A program made the translations under genes and the position numbers. This document shows, piece by piece, positions 52,660-60,893 of a DNA stretch of 64,000 nt (its first letter is position 1; every line of letters begins with the position of its first letter). A model generated the notes under the pieces. It did no database searches. It worked only from the letters and a program-made list of their open reading frames with translations, and was not told the origin of the DNA. Source of the stretch: Taklimakanibacter deserti (lineage in GTDB: Bacteria; Pseudomonadota; Alphaproteobacteria; Rhizobiales; Aestuariivirgaceae); contig QORU01000019.1 of the NCBI GenBank assembly GCA_003574785.1, positions 62,001-126,000 on the forward strand, written 5' to 3'.

Positions 52660-54195
52660 ATGCGGACGATGACAGCGATGGTCCTTTCGGCTTTCGGTTT
52701 TGCCATCGCCACGGTTGCTCCGGCGCGCGCCGCCGACAATCTGAAGCTGATCGACACCGTGGTGGTGATCTATGCGGAGAACCGCAGCTTCGACAATCTC
52801 TACGGCAATTTCCCGGGAGCCAACGGGGTGGCGAAGGCGCCCCGAAGTGCCCGCATCCAGCGCGATCGCGACGGCAAGCCCTTCCGCGAGCTGCCGCCGA
52901 TCTGGGAGGGTCTGACCGCCAAGGGCGTCACGCCGCCGGTGACCCAGGCCGAGACCGAGCATCTGCCGAACCGCCCCTTCCACGTGGACGATCCCAAGGG
53001 CTTCAATCTCGGCTACGGCACCATCACCCGCGACCTCTGGCACCGCTACTATCAGAACCAGATGCAGATCAATGGCGGGCGCAACGACAAGTTCGTCGCC
53101 TATGCCGATTCCGGCGCCATGGTGATGAGCCTGTGGGACGGCTCCAGGACGGCGATGTGGAAGGTCGCCCAGAAATACGTGCTGGCGGACAACTTCTTCA
53201 TGGGGGGCTTCGGTGGCTCCTTCTTCAATCATCAATGGCTGGTCTGCGCCTGCGCGCCCTATTATCCCAACGCCGATACCAACCCGGCCAAGCCTTCGAT
53301 CGCCGTGGTCGAAGCGGATGGGGTGACGCTCAAGCTCGCCGCCAATTCGCCGAAATCGGCGCTGGACGGCATCCCGAAATTCGTGAGCGACGGCAATCTC
53401 ACGCCCGACTTCCATGCCGTGAACACCATGCAGCCGCCTTACCAGCCAAGCGGCAACGAGCCCGCGAAGGATGGTGACAAGGCGCTGGCGGATCCGGAAA
53501 AGCCGACGACCTTGCCGCCCCAGGTCGAACCGACGATCGGCGACTTGCTCAGCCTCAAGCGCATCAGTTGGGCCTGGTACAGCGGGGCCTGGCAGGACGT
53601 GCTCGATCACGGCAACAAGACGCCGGTGCCGAACTTCCAATATCACCACCAGCCGCTCAACTACTATGCCAGTTTCGCGCCGGGCATTCAGGCTCGCGCC
53701 GAGCACTTGCGCGACGGCGGCTTGGCGGGCGTCGAGTTCATCAAGGCGATCGATGCCGGCACGCTGCCGCAAGTCTCCTTCTACAAGCCGCAGGGCGACC
53801 TCAACGAGCATTCGGGCTATGCCGACATCCAGGCGGGCGATGCCCATATCGCCGACGTCGTTGCGCATCTGGAAAAGAGCCCGCAATGGCCGCATATGCT
53901 GGTCGTCGTCACCTATGACGAGAATGGCGGCCTGTGGGACCATGTGGCGCCGCCCAAGGGCGACCGCTGGGGACCGGGCTCGCGCATCCCCGCCATCATC
54001 GTCTCACCCTATGCGCGCCGCGGCTTCATCGACCACACGCCGATGGACACGACCTCGATCCTGCGCTTCATCACGCGCCGCTTCGAGCTGCCGACGCTCC
54101 ACGGCATCACCGTGCGCGACAGCGCCATCGCCGCGCACAGGCAAAAGCCGTTAGGCGATCTGACCAGCGCGCTCGATCTCAAACAGAGCAAGTGA
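52660..54195 (+). CDS. AcpA-type acid phosphatase / phospholipase C-like phosphoesterase
   Basis: A 511-residue secreted enzyme with a Sec signal peptide (MRTMTAMVLSAFGFAIATVA ending ARAADN). It has the family start IDTVVVIYAENRSFDNLYGNFPGANG (metal Glu-Asn), GGFGGSFFNHQWLVCACAPYY, NEHSGYADIQAGDAHI, VVVTYDENGGLWDHVAPPKG and IIVSPYARRGFIDHTPMDTTSILRFI. GGAGG precedes the ATG. The family includes acid phosphatase AcpA and phospholipase C. A role in phosphate scavenging is possible; no Pho box was identified. Confidence 0.92.
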   Translation: MRTMTAMVLSAFGFAIATVAPARAADNLKLIDTVVVIYAENRSFDNLYGNFPGANGVAKAPRSARIQRDRDGKPFRELPPIWEGLTAKGVTPPVTQAETEHLPNRPFHVDDPKGFNLGYGTITRDLWHRYYQNQMQINGGRNDKFVAYADSGAMVMSLWDGSRTAMWKVAQKYVLADNFFMGGFGGSFFNHQWLVCACAPYYPNADTNPAKPSIAVVEADGVTLKLAANSPKSALDGIPKFVSDGNLTPDFHAVNTMQPPYQPSGNEPAKDGDKALADPEKPTTLPPQVEPTIGDLLSLKRISWAWYSGAWQDVLDHGNKTPVPNFQYHHQPLNYYASFAPGIQARAEHLRDGGLAGVEFIKAIDAGTLPQVSFYKPQGDLNEHSGYADIQAGDAHIADVVAHLEKSPQWPHMLVVVTYDENGGLWDHVAPPKGDRWGPGSRIPAIIVSPYARRGFIDHTPMDTTSILRFITRRFELPTLHGITVRDSAIAAHRQKPLGDLTSALDLKQSK

Positions 54196-54225
54196 GAGCG
54201 TTGAATTGCGAAACTAGCGGATGTT

Positions 54226-55113
54226 TCACGCCACGTCCGCCGTCGCCCGCGCAAGGATCCAGCTCTTGACCGTCTTGACCACGCTGCCCTTCGAAAGCTG
54301 GCTTTCGGACAGGTAGTATGTCCACGGGCTTGCCGGCCGGATGGCGAACGGCTCGACCAGAAGGCCGCGGCTGAGATAGGCCTTGGCGAGCGAATACTGG
54401 GTTGCGACGCAGCCCGCTCCCGTCGCTGCCAGTTCGAGCGCGATATTCGAGGCGTTCGTGGTGATGCCTTTTTCATAGTCCGAGATGTCGATGCCGAGCG
54501 CATCGCCCATGCACTGCCAGTACTCCTGCCGACCATGCACGAAAATCCAGTCGACATGAAGGATGTCCTGCGGCGACTTCAGCGGTTTTGCCCCCGTCAT
54601 CAGCTCCGGCGCGCAAAGCAGGACCAGCTGGTCGTTCCACAGCGGGACGCCTGTGGGCGGACGATCGTCGAAGCGCCGCGTCGAGATGGTGATGTCGGCG
54701 ATCTGCTCGCTGAGATCCTCCCAGATCGTGCCGTGGAGCACGACCTCGATCTCGGGATGCTGGGCGCGGAAGGCCGCCATGCATCCCGCCAGCCAGTTCT
54801 CCGCCAGGCTCATGGGGCAGGAAATGACCACGGTCTTGTTGCGCGTCGAGGTAACGATCGCCTCGGTGGCATGATCGATCTGGTCGAGCGCCTGGCGCAA
54901 TGTCGGCAGGAACGCCTCGCCCATTTCGGTCAGCTTGAGGCTGCGCGGATATCTGATGAACAATTGGCGGCCGAGATAGTGTTCCAGTGCCCGCACATGA
55001 TTGCTGACCGCGGCCTGGGTATAGCCGAGCTCGCTGGCGGCAAGCGTGAAGCTGAGATGGCGGGCGGAGCATTCGAACGAGCGGATATAATTGAGTGGTG
55101 GCGGCGGTTTCAT
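54226..55113 (-). CDS. LysR-family transcriptional regulator
   Basis: A 295-residue regulator: N-terminal HTH (PPLNYIRSFECSARHLSFTLAASELGYTQAAVSNHVRALEHYLG) and a C-terminal inducer-binding domain (NKTVVISCPMSLAENWLAGC and following). The arrangement resembles GcvA-type members. It is divergent from the MmgE/PrpD gene, and the intergenic region has a TTTGG-N9-CCAAA dyad, so it probably controls that gene set. Confidence 0.92.
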   Translation of the reverse strand: MKPPPPLNYIRSFECSARHLSFTLAASELGYTQAAVSNHVRALEHYLGRQLFIRYPRSLKLTEMGEAFLPTLRQALDQIDHATEAIVTSTRNKTVVISCPMSLAENWLAGCMAAFRAQHPEIEVVLHGTIWEDLSEQIADITISTRRFDDRPPTGVPLWNDQLVLLCAPELMTGAKPLKSPQDILHVDWIFVHGRQEYWQCMGDALGIDISDYEKGITTNASNIALELAATGAGCVATQYSLAKAYLSRGLLVEPFAIRPASPWTYYLSESQLSKGSVVKTVKSWILARATADVA

Positions 55114-55155
55114 GCCTTCAGTCTATCGCGCGCCAAAGGCAGTGACATCGATTTT

Positions 55156-55174
55156 TTTGGCCATTGGCGCCAAA
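55156..55174. promoter_or_regulatory. putative LysR operator, TTTGG-N9-CCAAA
   Basis: A perfect dyad whose spacing fits the T-N11-A LysR site type, overlapping an inner palindrome TTGGCGCCAA (55164-55173). It lies in the 124-bp gap between the divergent LysR and MmgE/PrpD genes. Assignment is positional. Confidence 0.45.
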
Positions 55175-55237
55175 CTAATTGCGTGAATGGGCCCCATGGC
55201 CAAATTATTCATTGGTAAAGACGAAAGGGAGGCGTCA

Positions 55238-56638
55238 GTGGTCCATCAGCCTGAGATGTCCGGCGCAGGCGTCGGGGTCTGTGCCAAAATCGCGGATTTT
55301 GCGCTGCGAAAGCCGGCGCCATCCTTCCCGGCGGAAGCGCTTCGGGCTGCGGCACTGCAGCTTCTCGACACAATGGGCATCGTCATTGCCGCCGCACCCA
55401 TGGAGGCGGGGCGGATCGCACGGGAGACGGCGGCTCTGCTCTATGGGACCGGCGCCAGCCGGCATTCGGCGCGGATGCTGTTCGACGGCCGGCGCGTGAG
55501 CGTGGCGGGTGCCGCCTTTGCGGCGGCCACGCAGACCGACAATCTCGACGGTCATGACGGCTACAGCCCGACCAAGGGCCATATGGGGGTGGCCATGGTG
55601 CCGGCACTGGCGGCTTTGGCCGAAGCGGCGCCACAGCTCACCGGGCCCGAGGCGCTTGCCTCCCTAGTCATCGGCTACGAGATTGCGGGCCGGGCCGGCA
55701 TAGCGCTGCATGCGACGGTTTCGGATTATCACACCTCGGGCGCCTGGAACGCGCTCGGCGTTGCCGCCATGGCGGCGCGCTTCATCGGCCTCGATGACGG
55801 CGAGTTCCGTCATGCCCTGGGGATCGCGGAATATCACGGGCCGCGCAGCCAGATGATGCGCGAGATCGCGACGCCGACCATGCTGCATGACGGCTCCGGC
55901 ATGGGCGCGCTGGTCGGCCTTTCGGCGGCCGTGCTGGCCGGCAACGGCTTTGCCGGAGCACCCGCCATCACCGTCGAAGCGCCGGAGGTGGCCCATTATT
56001 GGGAGGATCTCGGCAGGTTCTGGCAGGTCACTCGTCAATATATAAAGCCTTATCCCATATGCCGCTGGGCGCATGCGGCAATCGACGGGACACGGGCGCT
56101 CTGTCTGGCGCATCGCCTGGCGCCTGCGCAAATCGCCAGAGTGAGGGTCAACAGCTTCCACCACGCAGCGGCGCTGTTCGCAGGCATGCCGGACACGACA
56201 TCGAAGGCGCAATATAGTCTGGCCTTCGCGGTGGCGACCATGATCATTCATGGCCGGATCGGCGTCGAGCATATTTCGGGTGCGGGCCTCGAAGATGCGG
56301 CGGTCGCCGCGATGCTGAAACGCATCGAGGTCGTGGAATCGGCACGTCACAGCGCCCGCTTTCCGGAAGGGCGCTGGGCCGACGTTCGGATCGAGACAAT
56401 GGACGGGCGCGTCCTGGAGTCGGGCGATGTGCATGCGCGCGGCGGACCCGAGGCGCCGTTCACGCCGGACGATATCATCGAAAAATATATGGAGTTCGCC
56501 GCACCGGTGCTCGGACAAGCGCGTGCCGCGGCGATCCGCGACCGCATCCTCGGCCTCACCATGCGCGAAAGCCGGTTCGGCGACCTCGCAAGTCTGCTCT
56601 ATGATCCCCCGGCCAGCCAGCGCCATGACGCTGCATAG
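55238..56638 (+). CDS. MmgE/PrpD family protein
   Basis: A 466-residue member of the 2-methylcitrate dehydratase-like family: LRAAALQLLDTMGIVIAAA, ANLDGHDGYSPTKGHMGVAMVPALAALAEA-type segment, YEIAGRAGIALHATVSDYHTSGAWNALGVAAMAA, and YIKPYPICRWAHAAIDGTRAL. The start is a GTG at 55238 preceded by AGGGAGG; ATG codons at 55187 and 55196 lack such a site. The family dehydrates or isomerises tricarboxylate-like and other hydroxy acids. First gene of a four-gene plus-strand operon. Confidence 0.9.
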   Translation: MVHQPEMSGAGVGVCAKIADFALRKPAPSFPAEALRAAALQLLDTMGIVIAAAPMEAGRIARETAALLYGTGASRHSARMLFDGRRVSVAGAAFAAATQTDNLDGHDGYSPTKGHMGVAMVPALAALAEAAPQLTGPEALASLVIGYEIAGRAGIALHATVSDYHTSGAWNALGVAAMAARFIGLDDGEFRHALGIAEYHGPRSQMMREIATPTMLHDGSGMGALVGLSAAVLAGNGFAGAPAITVEAPEVAHYWEDLGRFWQVTRQYIKPYPICRWAHAAIDGTRALCLAHRLAPAQIARVRVNSFHHAAALFAGMPDTTSKAQYSLAFAVATMIIHGRIGVEHISGAGLEDAAVAAMLKRIEVVESARHSARFPEGRWADVRIETMDGRVLESGDVHARGGPEAPFTPDDIIEKYMEFAAPVLGQARAAAIRDRILGLTMRESRFGDLASLLYDPPASQRHDAA

Positions 56639-56662
56639 GTTCCTGATACAAGGATTGAACCG

Positions 56663-57580
56663 ATGAACTCCATCAAGGGCGTGATCGCGCCGATTCTGAC
56701 GCCCTTCGAGGCCGACGGCAGCATTGCCCGCGATCTCTGGATCGCGCACGCGAAATGGGTGCTCGATGAGGGGGCGCATTATCTTTCGCCATTCGGCACG
56801 ACGGGCGAGGCGCTGTCGCTGTCGCCGGGCGAGCGGATGGAAGCGCTGGAATGGCTGGCCGAGGCGGGCATATCGCCGAGCCGGATGATCCCGGGCACCG
56901 GTTTGACGGCCTTGCCGGACACGGTGGAATTGACCCGGCATGCCGTCGGTCTCGGCTGCGCCGGCGCGATGGTGTTGCCGTCCTTCTTCTACGTCGCAGC
57001 CGGCGATGACGGGCAGGCGCGATATTTCGGCGAATTGGTCGAAAAGGTGGCAAGTCCTGAGCTGAAGCTCGTCCTCTATCACATCCCGCAGAATTCGGGT
57101 GTGCCGGTGACACCGGACCTCGCCGCCCGGCTGAACCGAGCGTTTCCCCAAACGGTCGTGGGCTACAAGGACAGCGCCGGGGATTGGAGCAACACGGCCG
57201 CGGTTATTGCCGCAGCGCCTCAAGTCTCGGTATTCCCAAGCTCGGAAGGACAATTGACGCAAGGCCTCGCCAGTGGAGCGGCGGGCTGCATCTCGGCTTC
57301 GGTCAATCTCAATGCGGCGGCCATCAGGGCCGTCTATGACGGCGCGCGCGCCGGCAGGGATGTGATGGCCGGCGACGCCGCGATCAAGGCGTTCCGCAAG
57401 GCAGTGCAAGCCGCGGGGCTGATCGGCGGGATGAAAGCCGTGCTGGCGGTCAGGTCCGGCGATGCGCGCTGGCTCAATCTCAGGGCGCCGCATGAGAATA
57501 CGACGCTCGCTTTGGGCGAGGCTTTGCTTGCGGCACTCGGTGAAGCTCGGGATGTGATTCCCGCGCGGGCGCATGGCTAG
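56663..57580 (+). CDS. dihydrodipicolinate synthase/N-acetylneuraminate lyase family aldolase
   Basis: A 305-residue TIM-barrel lyase with the glyoxylate/pyruvate-binding loop FGTTGEALSLSPGE, Tyr in LVLYHIPQNSG and the Schiff-base Lys in TVVGYKDSAGDWS. It is one of several DapA-like catabolic aldolases rather than the lysine-pathway enzyme, judging by genomic context. It follows the PrpD gene by 24 bp and overlaps the dehydrogenase gene by 8 bp. Confidence 0.92.
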   Translation: MNSIKGVIAPILTPFEADGSIARDLWIAHAKWVLDEGAHYLSPFGTTGEALSLSPGERMEALEWLAEAGISPSRMIPGTGLTALPDTVELTRHAVGLGCAGAMVLPSFFYVAAGDDGQARYFGELVEKVASPELKLVLYHIPQNSGVPVTPDLAARLNRAFPQTVVGYKDSAGDWSNTAAVIAAAPQVSVFPSSEGQLTQGLASGAAGCISASVNLNAAAIRAVYDGARAGRDVMAGDAAIKAFRKAVQAAGLIGGMKAVLAVRSGDARWLNLRAPHENTTLALGEALLAALGEARDVIPARAHG

Positions 57581-58553
57581 ATCGGTGAGCGCGCACCCCC
57601 CGGTCATCGTTCATGCCGGCGAGCCCGGGCCGGCCCTTGCCATGCTGGCCGAAAGCCATCCGGATCTCCGGGTCAAAGCCTGCGACAGCTATGCCGGACT
57701 GGCTGAAGCCATCGCCGAGATCCAGGCGGAGGTGGTTTATTCTGTGCGCTTCGCCGGCACGCCGCTGTTCCCGCGCCGGGCGCTGGTGGAAAGCGCGACA
57801 GTCAGATGGGTATCGGTCGGAGGCTCCGGCACCGACCATCTGCGCCCATGGGACTCAGCCAAGGTGACGGTGACCAATGCTGCGGGCGTGGCCGCCGACA
57901 TGATGGCCGAATATGCGCTGGGCGCGATGCTGTCCTTCTCGCTCGACCTGCCGGGATTCGCCGTGCATCAGCGTGCAAGGCGATGGACAGCCGGAAAAGT
58001 CGAGCCGATCGCTGGACGCACTGTGCTGATTCTCGGACTGGGCAAGGCCGGCCAGGCGCTGGCCCGGCGCGCCAAGGCGATGGACATGACGACGCTCGGC
58101 GTCAGGGCCCGGCCGCGACCGACCGCTTATGTCGATGAAGTCCATAGCAGCGACAGTCTGCCGGACCTCTGGGCGCGCGCCGATTTCATCGTCTGCTGCC
58201 TGCCGCTCCTGGAGACGACGCGCGGGATCGTGGGCAGAGAGGCTTTCGCCGCGATGAAGCCGACGGCGGTGCTGATCGACGTCTCGCGCGGGGGCGTGGT
58301 CGAGGAGGCGGCCCTGGTCGCAGCACTCGATGCCGGACGGATCAAGGGTGCGGCGCTCGATGTATTCGCAACCGAGCCGCTGCCGGCCGATCACCCCTTA
58401 TGGGGCTACAAGAACGTGCTCATCACACCGCATTGCTCGTCGGTCTATGACGGCTGGGAGACAAGATCGGCGCGCATGTTCGCGGAGAACCTGGAACGCT
58501 ATCGGCGCGGTGAAAAGCTGACGAATGTGGTGGACCCGGCGCGGGGTTACTAA
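57573..58553 (+). CDS. D-2-hydroxyacid dehydrogenase family
   Basis: A 326-residue NAD(P)-dependent enzyme with VSVGGSGTDHL, nucleotide motif LILGLGKAGQALARRAKAM, and the catalytic triad region: Arg in IDVSRGGVVEE, Glu in ALDVFATEPLP, His in VLITPHCSSVYDG. It reduces a 2-keto acid or oxidises the hydroxy acid. It overlaps the aldolase gene by 8 bp (ATGGCTAG), so the two act in one pathway (inference). Confidence 0.92.
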   Translation: MARSVSAHPPVIVHAGEPGPALAMLAESHPDLRVKACDSYAGLAEAIAEIQAEVVYSVRFAGTPLFPRRALVESATVRWVSVGGSGTDHLRPWDSAKVTVTNAAGVAADMMAEYALGAMLSFSLDLPGFAVHQRARRWTAGKVEPIAGRTVLILGLGKAGQALARRAKAMDMTTLGVRARPRPTAYVDEVHSSDSLPDLWARADFIVCCLPLLETTRGIVGREAFAAMKPTAVLIDVSRGGVVEEAALVAALDAGRIKGAALDVFATEPLPADHPLWGYKNVLITPHCSSVYDGWETRSARMFAENLERYRRGEKLTNVVDPARGY

Positions 58554-58573
58554 GACGAGGAAGGAGCGCAGCA

Positions 58574-60115
58574 ATGACGGTACATGAAAGACGCAGCGGC
58601 GGGCGGCGCTCGAAAGCGGGCCGCAGCGGCGGCGGCATTCCGCAACTGCCGTGGCAGCGTGTGACCAATCCCTATCCGCCGATGCAGCTCCTGAACGAGG
58701 AGCAGATGGACAAGCTGCACCGCACCTCCATGCGCATCCTTTCGGAGCTCGGCATACAGGTGATGGGCGAGAAGGTGATGCAGATATTCGAGGCGGCCGG
58801 GGCCATTGTCGACCGCAGCGCAAGCACCGTGCGCATCGACGAAGGCATCGTGGCCGAGGCGGTGAGGAGGGCGCCGTCGTCCTTCACCATCACGTCCCGC
58901 AATCCCAGCAAGGAAATCAGGATCGGCGGCAACGACCTGGTGTTCGGGCTGGTCGCGGGTCCCCCCAATGTGCATGACCGCGTCAACGGACGCCGGCAAG
59001 GCAATCTCGCCGACTATGAGAACTTCATCCGGCTGGCGCATCATTTCAACGCCATCCACATCATCGGCAATCAGGTGGTGGCGCCGATGGAGCTGCCGCC
59101 CAACAACCGGCATCTCGACACCTATCGCGCCAATCTGACGCTTTCCGATCTGAGCTTCCATTGCTCCGCGATCGGCCGGGGCCGCGCCATGGACAGCATC
59201 AACATGACGGCCATCGCGCGCGGCACAACCGTCGATGCGATGCGCGCCTCGCCCGGCGTCACCACCATCATTTCCGTCAATTCGCCGCGGCTTTTCGATG
59301 AAGCGATGGCTGAGGGCCTGATCGCCATGGCCGAGCATGGCCAGCCGGTCACCATCACCCCGTTCACGCTCATGGGGGCGATGACGCCGGTTACGCTGGC
59401 GGCGGCCTTGGCGCAGCAGAATGCCGAAGCGCTTTTCGGCGTGACCCTGACGCAGCTGATCAATCCCGGAACGCCGGTGATGTATGGCGCCTTCACCTCG
59501 AATGTCGACATGCGCTCGGGCGCGCCGGCCTTCGGCACGCCGGAAAATGCCAAGGCCAATATCGTCGCCGGCCAGCTGGCCCGCCGCTACGGCCTTCCCT
59601 ATCGAACGTCCAATGCCAATGCATCCAATGTCGTCGACCTGCAGGCCGCCTACGAAACGGAAATGGCGACCTGGGGCGCCGTGCTTGGCGGCGCGAACCT
59701 GATCTACCACGCCGCCGGCTGGCTGGAGGGCGGGCTCACCGCGTCCTACGAGAAGCTCATCCTCGATGTGGAAATCCTGCAGAACATGATGGAGTTCCTG
59801 CGGCCGCTGCCCTTCGAGGAGGACGATCTCGGCTTCGAGGCGATCAAGGCGGTGCCGACCGGCGGACATTTCTTCGGGTCCGATCACACCATGGCCCGTT
59901 ATGAAACGGCATTCTACCGGCCCATGCTGTCCGACTGGCAGAACTACGGCAGCTGGCAGGAGGGAGGCGGGCACGATGCGCTCGAGCGCGCGACGCAACT
60001 GTGGCAGCAGGCGCTGCGCGACTATCAGGAGCCGGTCCTGGATCCGGCCGTCCGCGAAGAACTCGACGCCTATGTCGCCAACAGAAAGCAGGAGATCGGC
60101 TGGGGCGAGCCGTGA
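58574..60115 (+). CDS. MttB/trimethylamine methyltransferase family protein (non-pyrrolysine type)
   Basis: A 513-residue TIM-barrel protein: QMDKLHRTSMRILSELGIQVMGEKV, GGNDLVFGLVAGPPNVHD, RQGNLADYENFIRLAHHFNAIHIIG, INPGTPVMYGAFTSNVDMRSGAPAFGTPE, ASNVVDLQAAYETEMATWGAVLGGANLIYHAAGWLEGG. The frame is open throughout with no internal amber codon, so it is a non-pyrrolysine member. Characterised members demethylate betaines onto a corrinoid protein. No corrinoid protein gene is in the window. AAGGAG precedes the ATG; last gene of its operon. Confidence 0.92.
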   Translation: MTVHERRSGGRRSKAGRSGGGIPQLPWQRVTNPYPPMQLLNEEQMDKLHRTSMRILSELGIQVMGEKVMQIFEAAGAIVDRSASTVRIDEGIVAEAVRRAPSSFTITSRNPSKEIRIGGNDLVFGLVAGPPNVHDRVNGRRQGNLADYENFIRLAHHFNAIHIIGNQVVAPMELPPNNRHLDTYRANLTLSDLSFHCSAIGRGRAMDSINMTAIARGTTVDAMRASPGVTTIISVNSPRLFDEAMAEGLIAMAEHGQPVTITPFTLMGAMTPVTLAAALAQQNAEALFGVTLTQLINPGTPVMYGAFTSNVDMRSGAPAFGTPENAKANIVAGQLARRYGLPYRTSNANASNVVDLQAAYETEMATWGAVLGGANLIYHAAGWLEGGLTASYEKLILDVEILQNMMEFLRPLPFEEDDLGFEAIKAVPTGGHFFGSDHTMARYETAFYRPMLSDWQNYGSWQEGGGHDALERATQLWQQALRDYQEPVLDPAVREELDAYVANRKQEIGWGEP

Positions 60116-60119
60116 AAGC

Positions 60120-60893
60120 TCATGCTGCCATCCAGCCGCCATCCACCATCAGATTGACGCCGGTGACATAGCTCGACATGTCGCTGGCGAGGAAAAGAGC
60201 GGCACCGGCGACGTCATCGGGTGCGCCGAGCCGCGGCCACGGGGTCCGGCGGCGTGAATAGGCGAGCGCATCGGGATCGTTGGCGATGCCGGGCTTCCCC
60301 GTGATGATCTTTCCGGGCGCGATCGCGTTGCAGACGATCAGGTCTTGGGCATGATCGACCGCGATCTGGCGCGTCATCTGGACGATGCCGCCTTTGCTCA
60401 CCGAATAGGGAAAATCGCCCGGACAGGCGACCATGCCATGTTGCGACGATATGTTGATGATGCGCCCGCGCACGCCGTTCACGGGGGCCTGGTTCAGCAT
60501 CTGCTGGACGGTGCGCTTGCAGCAATAGAAGAAGCCGGTGAGATTGACGCCGATCACCCGGTTCCATTGTTCGGGCGTAGTCTCCAGCAAATTTGTCGAG
60601 GTGTAGATGGCCGCATTGTTGACCATGATGTCGAGCCTGCCGAACCGTTCGACGGTGGCCGCCACCAGGCGGTCGACGGCGGCCCAGTCGGCGATATCGG
60701 TCGGACGATAGTCGGCGATGCCGCCGGCCTGCTCGATCACCGCCTTCGTCGGCAAGCCGTCTTCGATCGGAACCTCGACGCTGTCGGCGATGACGACGCT
60801 GGCGCCCTCGGCGGCATAGCGCCGGGCGATGGCGCGGCCTATCCCTGAGCTCGCGCCGGTGACAATGGCGACCTTGCCTGCAAGATGTCCCAT
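60120..60893 (-). CDS. short-chain dehydrogenase/reductase
   Basis: A 257-residue SDR: AIVTGASSGIGRAIARRYAAEGASVV near the N-terminus, NNAAIYTSTN, Ser in IINISSQHGM, catalytic Tyr/Lys in PYSVSKGGI and C-terminal NLMVDGGWMAA. Its coding sequence overlaps the upstream hydantoinase-like gene by 55 bp in another frame, an unusually long co-directional overlap. It is convergent with the MttB gene (4 bp apart). Confidence 0.92.
   Translation of the reverse strand: MGHLAGKVAIVTGASSGIGRAIARRYAAEGASVVIADSVEVPIEDGLPTKAVIEQAGGIADYRPTDIADWAAVDRLVAATVERFGRLDIMVNNAAIYTSTNLLETTPEQWNRVIGVNLTGFFYCCKRTVQQMLNQAPVNGVRGRIINISSQHGMVACPGDFPYSVSKGGIVQMTRQIAVDHAQDLIVCNAIAPGKIITGKPGIANDPDALAYSRRRTPWPRLGAPDDVAGAALFLASDMSSYVTGVNLMVDGGWMAA

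Noticed and set aside
56663..57580. DapA for lysine biosynthesis
   Set aside because: Overlap with a D-2-hydroxyacid dehydrogenase gene and the PrpD/MttB context point to a catabolic aldolase of the same superfamily.
55664..57607. Long minus-strand open frame opposite the PrpD and DapA-family genes
   Set aside because: Antisense shadow rich in Arg/His, with no family motif; both plus-strand genes are complete and well recognised.
58574..60115. Pyrrolysine-containing trimethylamine methyltransferase
   Set aside because: The gene reads through with no internal amber codon and has the length of non-pyrrolysine MttB homologues.
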